DNA of 37,400 bases from Janthinobacterium sp. (lineage in GTDB: Bacteria; Pseudomonadota; Gammaproteobacteria; Burkholderiales; Chitinibacteraceae): assembly GCA_025360045.1 (NCBI GenBank), contig JANYCY010000083.1:1-37400 (forward strand). Reading direction: 5' to 3'. The position numbers and the translations under genes are program-made. Below, piece by piece: positions 7,738 through 15,405 of this stretch. How positions within the stretch are numbered: position 1 is the stretch's first letter; each line of letters starts with the position of its first letter. Below the pieces are notes generated by a model. The model had not been told where the DNA came from, searched no databases, and saw only the letters and a list, made by a program, of their open reading frames with translations.

Positions 7738-10700
7738 TTAGCTTTCTGCCGAGTTCACTCCCACCTTGCCCTTCCTACGCTTGCTAAGCCACTGCACAAA
7801 ATCATCCACAAAGGTAAACACCACCGGCACGACCAAGAGGCTGAGCAGGGTGGAGGTGATCAGCCCGCCGATCACGGCAATGGCCATGGGCGATCTAAAG
7901 CTTGGGTCGATGCCGATGCCTAGTGCAATGGGTAACATCCCTGCACCCATGGCGATGGTGGTCATCACGATGGGGCGGGCGCGTTTTAGGCCGGCGTCCA
8001 TCAGCGCGTCAAAGCGGCTCATCCCTTCCCTTCGGGCGACGATGGCGTATTCGACCAGCAAAATGGAGTTTTTGGTGGCGATGCCCATCAGCATAATTAG
8101 GCCGATTAGCGTGGGCATGGAGAACGAGCTTTGGGCGATGAGTAGCGCCAAAAATGCACCGCCGATGGATAAAGGCAGGGCGGCAAGAATGGTGACGGGT
8201 TGCATAAAGTCTTTAAATAGCAGCACTAGCACCATATAAATGCAGAGCACGCCTGTCAGCATGGCAATCCCAAAGCTGGCGAAGAGTTTTTTCATTTCTT
8301 CTGCATCGCCAAAGGCGGCACGCTCTACGCCCTTGGGCAGTTGCAGCAGGCTAGGCAGCTTATCGACTTCAGCGCTCACGTCCCCAAGCGAGCGGCCACT
8401 AAGCTCGATATCAAAAATCACATTTCTGGCTCGATCGTAGCGATCAATCTGACTAGGGCCGGACGACAGCTCTACGCTGGCGACTTCCCCCAGCATTACA
8501 TCCCCATTTTTACTCGGCACTTTTAGCTGCTTGATTTGCTCTAAATCTTTGCGCGTGCTATCTGGCAGGCGCACCACGATGGGGATTTGCCGCTCGGGCA
8601 GATTAAGCTTGGCGACGGAGGTATCAAAATCGCCGACGGTAGAGATGCGTATCGTGTCCGAGATGCTGGCAATGCTCACGCCTAAATCGGCCGCGCGGGC
8701 TAGATCGGGGCGGATGGTGACTTCGGGGCGCACTAGGCTGGCGCTGGAGGTCACGGCCCCCACGCCCTGCAAGGTGCGCATATCACGTTCCACATTTTGT
8801 GCGGTGGCGACCAAGGTGGCGGGGTCGTCACCCCTTAAAATAAGCTGGAATTTTTCGCCTGATCCACCCAGGCCCACGCTCAGGCGCACGCCTGGAATAT
8901 CTTTGAGCAAGTCTCGCACGCGTGATTCGATCACAATTTTTTTATTGCGCTCGGTGCGTTTTAGTAATGTTAAAGTCAGATTTGCCTTGTTGACCTCGGT
9001 GACACCGCCAGCCGCCATCGGATCTGCCCCCGCCCCGCCACCACCGATGGCGGTATAGATACGAATCACTGATTTTTCGCTCGCCAGCAATAGGCGGGCG
9101 CGCTCGGCGACGCTGCTGGTTTCTTCCAGTGTGGCACCGGGCGGTAATTCAATTTTAACCAGCGTTTGCGATCGATCATCGGGCGGAATAAAGCCGGTGG
9201 GCAGCAGCGGCAGCAGCATCAGCGAGCCAATAAAAAACAGCAGCGAGAACAGGGTGGTGAGCTTGCGATGTCTTAAGCACCAATCCGCCATTTTTAAATA
9301 GGCCAGCATAATGCGGCCTTCTTTATGCTCATGGGTGATGGGTTTGAGGATATAAGCTGCCATCATCGGCGTAAGTAAACGCGCCACAATCAGGGAGGCC
9401 ATTACAGCCAGTGCAGCAGTCCAGCCAAACTGTTTAAAGAATTTACCAGGAACGCCAGCCATAAAAGCAGTAGGCAAGAACACGGCGACAAGGGCAAAGG
9501 TGGTGGCAACGACTGCAAGGCCAATCTCGTCCGCCGCTTCCATCGCTGCCTGATAGGGGGACTTGCCCATGCGTAAATGGCGGACGATATTTTCGATTTC
9601 TACAATGGCGTCATCAACCAAAATCCCGACGACCAGCGCTAAGGAAAGCAGCGTGACGGTATTTAAGCTGAAGCCTAAATAAGCCATGCCAATAAAGGCC
9701 GGCAAGATAGACAGCGGTAAGGCGGCGGCAGACACTAAGGTGGCGCGCCAATCGCGTAAAAACCACCACACCACCAGCACCGCCAGCAAAGCGCCTTCCC
9801 ATAGCAGCGTCATCGATCCATCAAAGGATTCTTGTACCGGCTCGGCCATATCGTAGGCGGTGGTGATGGTCAGCCCTGCGTTGGCGGCCTTGATTTTTTC
9901 CAGCGCAGCTTGGATGCCTGCGGCCACTTCAATTTCACTCGCGCCGCGTGAACGGCTGATTTCAAAGCCCACCACCGGCTTGCCATCTAGTAGGGCAATC
10001 GAGCGGCGCTCGGCGGTGGTGTCGCTAATGGTGGCCACTTGATCAAGGCGGATGCTGCGACCATCGTTGAGCGGCAGCGTCATTTGGCCTAGCTCGCCCG
10101 CGCTTTGTACTGTGGAAATGGTGCGAATCGCTTGCTCACTGCCGATTAAATCACTGCGCCCGCCGGATGAATCACGCTGGGTTTGCGCTAGGCTACGGGA
10201 AACATCGGCAGCGCTCACCCCTAAGGCGGCGAGGCGTGCCGGATCGATTTCTACCCGTACTTCACGGTTAATCCCGCCAACGCGCCCAAACTTACCCACG
10301 CCAGAAACCGCACGGACTTCCTTGCTGATTTTATTATCTACCAGCCAAGAAAGTGCTTCCTCCCCTAAGGTGTTGGATGCCACGGTAAAGACTAAAAATG
10401 GCACGCCAGAGAATTCCACCTTGCCAATCACGGGGTCTTTTAAGTCACTAGGCAGATCGCCGCGTACGCCGCTGATGGCATTACGTACATCTTCTACCGC
10501 TTCGTTGACGGGTTTTTCCAGCACAAATTCAACCGTCAGCATCACGCTGCCGTCTTGAATCTTGCTGTAAACGTGCTTCACCCCTTGCAAGGCCGAGACG
10601 GAATTCTCCAGCTTTCTGGCGACTTCACTTTCCAGCTGAGCGGGTGCTGCCCCCGGCTGGATGGCCGTGACCGTCACCATCGGTAGCTCAATATCAGGGA

Positions 10701-10809
10701 AGTCTTGCACCTTCATGCTTTGAAAAGACAGCACACCGGCTAGTGACAGCAAGACAAATAACATAATGGCCGGGATGGGGTTTCTGATCGACCAAGCAGA
10801 AAAATTCAT
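7738..10809 (-). CDS. RND efflux pump, inner-membrane transporter (AcrB/MexB family)
   Basis: Encodes 1023 residues, the usual length of hydrophobe/amphiphile RND pumps. It starts MNFSAWSIRNPIPAIMLFVL (first membrane helix) followed by VQDFPDIELPMVTVTA, and shows the family's two-fold repeat of a membrane bundle and a large periplasmic loop. Proton-relay residues are present: D399-D400 in VGILVDDAIVEIENIV (helix 4) and K913 in MGIATKNSILLVEYA (helix 10). The pump would export organic compounds from the periplasm or membrane using the proton gradient, together with the adaptor and outer-membrane factor encoded just upstream. Substrate cannot be told from sequence. The 497-bp gap to the adaptor gene is filled by three repeats, unusual for a tripartite efflux operon. 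No regulator gene lies next to it. Confidence 0.95.
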   Translation of the reverse strand: MNFSAWSIRNPIPAIMLFVLLSLAGVLSFQSMKVQDFPDIELPMVTVTAIQPGAAPAQLESEVARKLENSVSALQGVKHVYSKIQDGSVMLTVEFVLEKPVNEAVEDVRNAISGVRGDLPSDLKDPVIGKVEFSGVPFLVFTVASNTLGEEALSWLVDNKISKEVRAVSGVGKFGRVGGINREVRVEIDPARLAALGVSAADVSRSLAQTQRDSSGGRSDLIGSEQAIRTISTVQSAGELGQMTLPLNDGRSIRLDQVATISDTTAERRSIALLDGKPVVGFEISRSRGASEIEVAAGIQAALEKIKAANAGLTITTAYDMAEPVQESFDGSMTLLWEGALLAVLVVWWFLRDWRATLVSAAALPLSILPAFIGMAYLGFSLNTVTLLSLALVVGILVDDAIVEIENIVRHLRMGKSPYQAAMEAADEIGLAVVATTFALVAVFLPTAFMAGVPGKFFKQFGWTAALAVMASLIVARLLTPMMAAYILKPITHEHKEGRIMLAYLKMADWCLRHRKLTTLFSLLFFIGSLMLLPLLPTGFIPPDDRSQTLVKIELPPGATLEETSSVAERARLLLASEKSVIRIYTAIGGGGAGADPMAAGGVTEVNKANLTLTLLKRTERNKKIVIESRVRDLLKDIPGVRLSVGLGGSGEKFQLILRGDDPATLVATAQNVERDMRTLQGVGAVTSSASLVRPEVTIRPDLARAADLGVSIASISDTIRISTVGDFDTSVAKLNLPERQIPIVVRLPDSTRKDLEQIKQLKVPSKNGDVMLGEVASVELSSGPSQIDRYDRARNVIFDIELSGRSLGDVSAEVDKLPSLLQLPKGVERAAFGDAEEMKKLFASFGIAMLTGVLCIYMVLVLLFKDFMQPVTILAALPLSIGGAFLALLIAQSSFSMPTLIGLIMLMGIATKNSILLVEYAIVARREGMSRFDALMDAGLKRARPIVMTTIAMGAGMLPIALGIGIDPSFRSPMAIAVIGGLITSTLLSLLVVPVVFTFVDDFVQWLSKRRKGKVGVNSAES

Positions 10810-10852
10810 TACTTATCCTTAAGGGCGTGGCTTAGGGGATTGCTATGCTTTT

Positions 10853-10873
10853 GTAGGGCGGGTGCAACCCGCG
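10853..10873. repeat. GTAGGGCGGGT mini-palindrome
   Basis: TGTAGGGCGGGTGCAACCCG followed by CG. It matches the palindrome at 19613-19634; in both places a ~255-bp repeat begins 42-43 bp further on. Confidence 0.65.
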
Positions 10874-10916
10874 TATTTTTTGTATTGCCCGCGGCTTGCT
10901 TTCCATACAGGCTAAT

Positions 10917-11171
10917 CAAAGTCAAAAAGATCTTTTTAGTGCCTTCGGCACGTTGATTTAGGTGCGGCATCCCCGCGGGGGACTCCCTTTCTTGAACGGC
11001 CAAGAAAGGAAGCAAAGAAGGCCGCCCCACGAAACACGAAAGCCCCTGCGCTGCGGACAATCGAGTCGGCGGCGGGCGAGACTCGCTCGTGCCTCGCTGC
11101 CTCTGGCCGAAACCCCGCCCCGCTTGTTCCTCGCTCCGGCGTGTTTCAAGGGGAGATTTAAGCCCCGTGCA
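10917..11171. repeat. Full copy (B) of ~255-bp dispersed repeat
   Basis: It starts CAAAGTCAAAAAGATCTTTT and ends GTTTCAAGGGGAGATTTAAG before GCCCCGTGC; the copy at 19677-19932 matches along its whole length. It contains an AAAAAGATCTTTTT palindrome, a GTGCCTTCGGCAC hairpin and a 9-bp stem CCTTTCTTG/CAAGAAAGG (10986-10994 with 11001-11009). Open frames of 79-83 codons cross it but their frames are not kept between copies. It lies between the RND pump and adaptor genes. Confidence 0.9.
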
Positions 11172-11248
11172 ACGAGCTGTGATACGAATCCTAATTGCTA
11201 GGTTTTAAAATACGGAAAACCTGCAAAACTCCTTAACTCAAGCCTTGC

Positions 11249-11303
11249 TTTTCTCCGTGAAACTCCGTGTTCTCCGTGCCCTCTGTGTTTCAAGATTTGG
11301 GTT
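11249..11303. repeat. Half-copy of CACAGAG-type repeat after the adaptor gene
   Basis: TTTTCTCCGTGAAACTCCGTG, then TTCTCCGTGCCCTCTGTG, ending TTTCAAGATTTGGGTTTT. It is almost the same as 239-296 and stops three bases before the adaptor's stop codon. It stands about 78 bp after repeat copy B. Confidence 0.75.
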
Positions 11304-11306
11304 TTA

Positions 11307-12410
11307 TTACTTAGCAGCCACCACTTTCACCACATCGCCATCGGCTAAAAAGCCTGCGCCGCTGGCGATGATTTTTGCGTCTTTGCTGATGCCGCTTACA
11401 GCCACGTTTTGGGTATCTTGCCGGCCTAATGTGACGCGCTGTATTTTGACTTTATTGCCCGCGCCCAGCACAAATACATGGGCAAAGCCGTCGCGCATCA
11501 CGATGCTGTTGCCGGGGAGGGTGAGTACATCGCCTTGGCCGGTTTGTAATGCGCCTTTGGCAAACATGCCGGGCTTGGCCGTATCGAGTGAGGTGTTTTG
11601 CAGGTCCACATACACCAGCAAATTGCGTGTGCGGGCGTCGACGGTGGGGGCGGCTTTGCGGACTTTGCCGTTTACCGATTGGCCATTGGGCAGGGTGACG
11701 CTGACTTGCTGGCCGCTTTTGATGCGGGCTGCGTCTAGGGCGCTGACTTCGGCGCGCCATTCTAGGCGGCTTTGCCGGACTAATCTAAATAGCTCCTGCC
11801 CCGGCTGCACAACCGCGCCCACAGTGGCGCTGCGGGCTGAAATAACCCCATCATCAGGGGCGATCACTTGGCTTTTTTTGATGCGTAATTGCTGCGCGGC
11901 AAGGCGGGCTTTGGCGGCTTGCAGGCGGGCGGCGGAGGCTTGTTCTTGTAAAACAGATTGCTTGATTTGCTGGCCGCTGAGTGCGCCATTGCTGTCTAGC
12001 TTGCGAATGCGCTCGGCATTGTCGGAGGCTTCATTCCATGCCGATTCTGCTTCTGCCACTGCAGCTTGCTGCTGAGCCAGCTCAATCTTGAGCGTGTCGC
12101 TGGAAAACTGCGCGAGCACTTGGCCCCGTTTCACCACATCGCCGATTTGCGCTTGCACTTCGGCTAGCGCATAGCCGCCAATCTCTGCACCAATAATGGA
12201 CTCTTGCCACGCTTCGATATTGCCATTGGCGGTGATCACGACTGGCCACGTTTGCGGTGCTGGCGAAATCACCGTCACAGTCATCGCTGGCTTTGCGGTT
12301 TCAACCGCTTTGGCAATGCTTTTGGGCATGGCAATCAGTGCGATCACTCCGCAGAGCAAAAGGCAGCCGCAGATCGCGGTCAGCTTGGGATGTTGCTTGA
12401 GGATACGCAT
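11307..12410 (-). CDS. RND efflux periplasmic adaptor (membrane fusion protein)
   Basis: Encodes 367 residues. An N-terminal membrane anchor or uncleaved signal (LTAICGCLLLCGVIALIAM) is followed by the lipoyl half-motif GGYALAEVQAQIGDVVKRGQ, a coiled-coil hairpin of about 90 residues rich in Ala, Gln and Glu (KIELAQQQAAVAEAESAWNE and onward), the second lipoyl half (VIAPDDGVISARSATVGAVV), a beta-barrel domain and the membrane-proximal domain. It joins the inner-membrane pump to the outer-membrane channel. No lipobox is clear, so anchoring is probably by the helix. Gaps of 253 bp to the outer-membrane gene and 497 bp to the pump gene are both filled by repeats. Lower-strand frame and composition match its neighbours, so it is not a recent import. 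Confidence 0.93.
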   Translation of the reverse strand: MRILKQHPKLTAICGCLLLCGVIALIAMPKSIAKAVETAKPAMTVTVISPAPQTWPVVITANGNIEAWQESIIGAEIGGYALAEVQAQIGDVVKRGQVLAQFSSDTLKIELAQQQAAVAEAESAWNEASDNAERIRKLDSNGALSGQQIKQSVLQEQASAARLQAAKARLAAQQLRIKKSQVIAPDDGVISARSATVGAVVQPGQELFRLVRQSRLEWRAEVSALDAARIKSGQQVSVTLPNGQSVNGKVRKAAPTVDARTRNLLVYVDLQNTSLDTAKPGMFAKGALQTGQGDVLTLPGNSIVMRDGFAHVFVLGAGNKVKIQRVTLGRQDTQNVAVSGISKDAKIIASGAGFLADGDVVKVVAAK

Positions 12411-12504
12411 GGGTACAGCTCCAATTTATCGTTGGCATATTGATGTATTTGGTGTTTGGCGTACGGCGCTTCGCAGAACAAAGAGTTCATCACACGCGGG
12501 GTAA

Positions 12505-12589
12505 TAGGGTGCAAAACGACGAAGTCGTTACGCACCGATGGCTGATGCTAAAAAGCCGGTGCGCAAGAAAAGCGACTTGCACACCCTAT
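12505..12589. repeat. 85-bp inverted repeat (ATAGGGTGC...)
   Basis: The left end ATAGGGTGCAAAACGACG and GTTACGCACCG pairs in mirror fashion with CCGGTGCGCAAG and CTTGCACACCCTAT at the right end, so both outer and inner blocks are inverted repeats. ACGACGAAGTCGT is a further small palindrome. It lies in the 253-bp gap between outer-membrane factor and adaptor genes. Confidence 0.65.
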
Positions 12590-12600
12590 GAAAATCTATA

Positions 12601-12655
12601 GTGTTCTCACGTTTTTCTCAGTGTGCTCATTGTTCTCACTGTTCTCTGTGTCTAC
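12601..12655. repeat. Diverged half-copy of CACAGAG-type repeat
   Basis: GTGTTCTCACGTTTTTCTCA, then GTGTGCTCATTGTTCTCACTG and TTCTCTGTGTCT, a decayed version of the right arm seen at 239, 11249 and 30150. It ends nine bases before the stop codon of the outer-membrane factor gene. Confidence 0.5.
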
Positions 12656-12663
12656 AGATCTTT

Positions 12664-14073
12664 TTATTCAGCAATATTCGGCGCTTTCCCGCCGAGCGCT
12701 TTGTAAAGTGCAATCCAATTGGCGCTTTGCTCTCTTTGCAGGGTGAGCAGGCGGCTTTGGGCGGCTAGCTCGTAGCGCTCTATTTCTGCTGTTTGCAGCT
12801 GGCTGGCGCTCCCAACCTTGTAAAGTGCTTGGCTGGCTTTGAGCTGCACGCGGGCAAGGGCAAGCTGGCGCTCTAACACTTGCGTGCGGCGTTGGCTGTC
12901 GTCTAGGCGCAGCATATTTTCTTCAACTTCGCGCACCGCTAGCCTAGCTTGCTGCTGATAGCTATGGATGGCTTGCTGATAGCGGGCTATGGCGGCATCT
13001 TGCTTGGCGCTCAGCTCCCCTGCATTAAAGATTGGGATATTAAAGTTGATGCCAAACGACCAGTTGCGGCTGTCTAAATTAATCCCCTCGCTGAGCTGGC
13101 AGCCCACACAAATCATGCCGAGCAAGGAGGCTGATGGGTAACGGGCGACTTCTTTTACGGCCACTTCTGCTGCGGCGGTTTCTAGTAATAAAGCGGCATT
13201 TTTAATATCAGGGCGATCGGCGAGCACTTCGGCTGGAATGCTCTTAATAGATAGGGCGGGGCGACTGGGCATCATGCCCGCTTCTGGCGCAAGCATGGTT
13301 TTAAGGGTGTCTTCTTTAATGCCCGTTAAGGCCACCAAGGCTTTAAGTGTGACGCCACATTGGGTGCTAATGTCACTGGCTTGAAAGCGGGCTTCGGCTT
13401 GTTCATGATCGCTCTTGGCGGCATCCACAATGCTAGCAAGGCCCACATCCAGCTTGCTGTGCATTAATTTAGCGCTGAGTATCTGTGATTGTAAAATCTG
13501 CGTAGCGAGGGTTTCTTGGCCCTTGCAAGCGCGGTAGACGGTTAGGGTATTGGCAACTTCTGCGGCAAGGCTGGCGCTCGCTTGCTCATAGGCGTTTTCA
13601 TTGCTATTTAGATTGGCATATAAGCCTTGTTTGGCAGCGGCAATCCCGCCCCAAAGATCGATTTCCCAGCGAGCATCTAGGCCTGCATTGGCAAGATTTT
13701 TAGCCGATTCCACATTGGGTAGCGAGTTCATGCCGCGGCTATAGCCCGCCGTGGCGCTGATATTGGGCCAAAGATGCGCTCCGATTGCGGCTGCTTCTGC
13801 GCGCGCTTCGGTGATTTTGGCCTTGGCCTGCGCCATACTAGGGTGGGAGGCGAGCGTGTGAGCGAGTAAAGTATTCAGGCTTGCATCTTGCCAGCTCGCC
13901 CAACTATTTTGTATGGACAGTTGCTTGGAGTGGGGTGCATTCCATTCTGTGGCGGCAGGCGCTAATTCTTGGGTGGAAGGCTTGGGGATATTCACGGCGC
14001 AGCCAGCAAGCAGACTAAGGCTGGCTATCCAGTGCAGTTGCTTGATGGTCAGGCGGCGTAATACAGGCAACAT
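12664..14073 (-). CDS. NodT/TolC-type outer-membrane efflux lipoprotein
   Basis: Encodes 469 residues. The signal peptide ends in a lipobox, SLLAGC, giving a lipidated Cys25. Two outer-membrane efflux protein repeats follow, rich in long Ala/Gln/Glu helices (NTLLAHTLASHPSMAQAKAK, ASASLAAEVANTLTVYRA, ARLAVREVEENMLRLDDSQR), with the NodT family traits DARWEIDLWG and LADRPDIKNAALLLETAAAE. It would form the trimeric outer-membrane channel for the adaptor and RND pump encoded next. It is the first gene of this minus-strand set, so the promoter should lie in 14074-14369, a 296-bp stretch shared with the divergent gmk gene; I see no regulator gene or certain operator there. Confidence 0.93.
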   Translation of the reverse strand: MLPVLRRLTIKQLHWIASLSLLAGCAVNIPKPSTQELAPAATEWNAPHSKQLSIQNSWASWQDASLNTLLAHTLASHPSMAQAKAKITEARAEAAAIGAHLWPNISATAGYSRGMNSLPNVESAKNLANAGLDARWEIDLWGGIAAAKQGLYANLNSNENAYEQASASLAAEVANTLTVYRACKGQETLATQILQSQILSAKLMHSKLDVGLASIVDAAKSDHEQAEARFQASDISTQCGVTLKALVALTGIKEDTLKTMLAPEAGMMPSRPALSIKSIPAEVLADRPDIKNAALLLETAAAEVAVKEVARYPSASLLGMICVGCQLSEGINLDSRNWSFGINFNIPIFNAGELSAKQDAAIARYQQAIHSYQQQARLAVREVEENMLRLDDSQRRTQVLERQLALARVQLKASQALYKVGSASQLQTAEIERYELAAQSRLLTLQREQSANWIALYKALGGKAPNIAE

Positions 14074-14369
14074 ACAAAACCTCAGGCGACATACGGTTGG
14101 AAACTAGTTCTCGTCTTGGCATGATTTATGCCTAGCCGTATGCTAAATGAGTCGCATCTGTCAGGCAACTAAGGTTTGATTTTTGTTTCTGATGTTTTTA
14201 TTCTTACTGTCAGAGAAATATTATTGCATGTGGTACGAGTGCTTTATGTTTTAATCATCAGGGCGACTCTATTATCTCGTCTTAGATCGTGAATTTATAT
14301 GCGGCAAGCGCTCGCCTGATTTGGCGTCTAATGCTAATCTTCGTGTAGTTTTATTACAGGATTTGTTCG

Positions 14370-14987
14370 ATGGCAAAAGGTAATCTTTTTGTGGTGACTG
14401 CGCCTTCAGGTGCGGGGAAAACCACACTGGTCGCAGCGCTTCTGGCCGCAGACCAAAATGTACAGCTGTCAGTCTCTTTCACGACCCGTGCAGCACGCCC
14501 CGGTGAAGTGGACGGGAAGGATTATCATTTTGTAAGCCGTGAAGTGTTTGAGCAAATGATCCATAACGGTGATTTTCTAGAACACGCCGAGGTGTATGGT
14601 AATTATTACGGCACTTCGCAAACATGGATTAATCAGGCGATCGACACTGGCCGCGATATTCTTTTAGAAATCGATTGGCAAGGCGCTGCACAAGTTCGCC
14701 GTCTGTTTCCAGAAGCGATTGGCCTGTTTATTTTGCCGCCTTCGGTTGAAGTTTTAGAGCAGCGTCTGAAAAATCGCGGTAAAGATAGTGATGAAGTAAT
14801 CGAGCGCCGTATGGCGGTGGCTAAAGAAGAAATAAGCCATGTTGAAGAGTTCGATTATGTGATCGTGAACGAGCATATCGATGAAGCGGTACGCGATATT
14901 GTGAGCGCGGTAAGAGCCGAGCGCCTAAAGCTGCATCGCCAAAGCACGCGTCATCAAACCTTGATCAGCAGCTTAAAAGCTTCATAA
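14370..14987 (+). CDS. gmk: Guanylate kinase
   Basis: Encodes 205 residues, the usual length. It converts GMP to GDP with ATP in the cytoplasm, feeding GTP, dGTP and (p)ppGpp synthesis. The P-loop is TAPSGAGKTTL (residues about 10-20), the GMP-binding part is SVSFTTRAARPGEVDGKDYH, and the LEIDWQGAAQVRRLFP segment and lid region follow. CAGGA stands ten bases before the ATG. It opens the conserved gmk-rpoZ-spoT block also found in Escherichia coli, which links guanine nucleotide supply, RNA polymerase and the stringent response. Confidence 0.98.
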   Translation: MAKGNLFVVTAPSGAGKTTLVAALLAADQNVQLSVSFTTRAARPGEVDGKDYHFVSREVFEQMIHNGDFLEHAEVYGNYYGTSQTWINQAIDTGRDILLEIDWQGAAQVRRLFPEAIGLFILPPSVEVLEQRLKNRGKDSDEVIERRMAVAKEEISHVEEFDYVIVNEHIDEAVRDIVSAVRAERLKLHRQSTRHQTLISSLKAS

Positions 14988-15085
14988 ATAGGCCGGGCGG
15001 CTTGCGTTTTGCTTCGTTGCTGAGTGCTTGCTAGCCTATTTTTTGCTTTTGGCGGGGTGAATTACTGATGGGCTGCATGATTTTC

Positions 15086-15094
15086 TGATAGAAT
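15086..15094 (+). promoter_or_regulatory. Possible extended -10 promoter for rpoZ
   Basis: TGATAGAAT matches the extended -10 form (TGn followed by TAGAAT), about 55 bp before the rpoZ ATG. The -35 region 17 bp upstream (TGATGG) is weak, as is allowed for extended -10 promoters. It would let rpoZ be transcribed apart from gmk. Confidence 0.4.
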
Positions 15095-15148
15095 CAAGGG
15101 TTAGTCGCACCTTGTGCGCATCATCCATATTATTTCAGGGACAACGCC

Positions 15149-15355
15149 ATGGCTCGAGTTACCGTAGACGACTGCCTTAACCGCATCGAAAATCGTTTTG
15201 ATTTGACCTTAGCTGCAGCTTATCGCGCTCGCCAAATTGCCAATGGTTCTACTCCACAGATCGAGCACAATGGCCGTGAAAAGCCAACTGTACTTGCACT
15301 GCGTGAAGTCGCTGCAGGTTTGGTTAGCCGCGACATCTTGATTAAGCGTTCTTAA
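15149..15355 (+). CDS. rpoZ: RNA polymerase omega subunit
   Basis: Encodes 68 residues, matching the short omega of Neisseriales and other betaproteobacteria. The sequence [20 protein letters not shown] and [11 protein letters not shown] is the conserved core that folds over the beta-prime subunit and helps polymerase assembly; it also forms part of a ppGpp site on RNA polymerase in proteobacteria. The ribosome site is CAGGGACAACGCC before the ATG. A terminator follows at 15364-15390. Its position before spoT is the classic arrangement. Confidence 0.97.
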   Translation: MARVTVDDCLNRIENRFDLTLAAAYRARQIANGSTPQIEHNGREKPTVLALREVAAGLVSRDILIKRS

Positions 15356-15363
15356 GCTTATCC

Positions 15364-15390
15364 GGCCCAGCAGCTTGCTGGGCCTGTTTT
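15364..15390 (+). terminator. Intrinsic terminator between rpoZ and spoT
   Basis: GGCCCAGCA, a three-base loop (GCT) and TGCTGGGCC make a perfect 9-bp GC-rich stem, followed by TGTTTT. It ends only about 15 bp before the chosen spoT start, so transcripts that begin upstream can reach spoT only by reading through it. Confidence 0.8.
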
Positions 15391-15405
15391 ATTGTGGGCA
15401 CGATT

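Noticed and set aside
7766-10558. Several plus-strand open frames of 66-175 codons opposite the RND pump gene
   Set aside because: They are antisense shadows of a GC-rich coding sequence with a well-recognised product on the other strand.
10962-11201. Open frames of 63-83 codons over repeat copy B, and of 114-118 codons over copy C (19682-20107)
   Set aside because: They lie in the dispersed repeat, the frames are not conserved between copies, and no ribosome sites fit.
11245-12075. 276-codon plus-strand open frame opposite the adaptor gene
   Set aside because: Shadow of the adaptor gene; its residues are low-complexity and match no domain.
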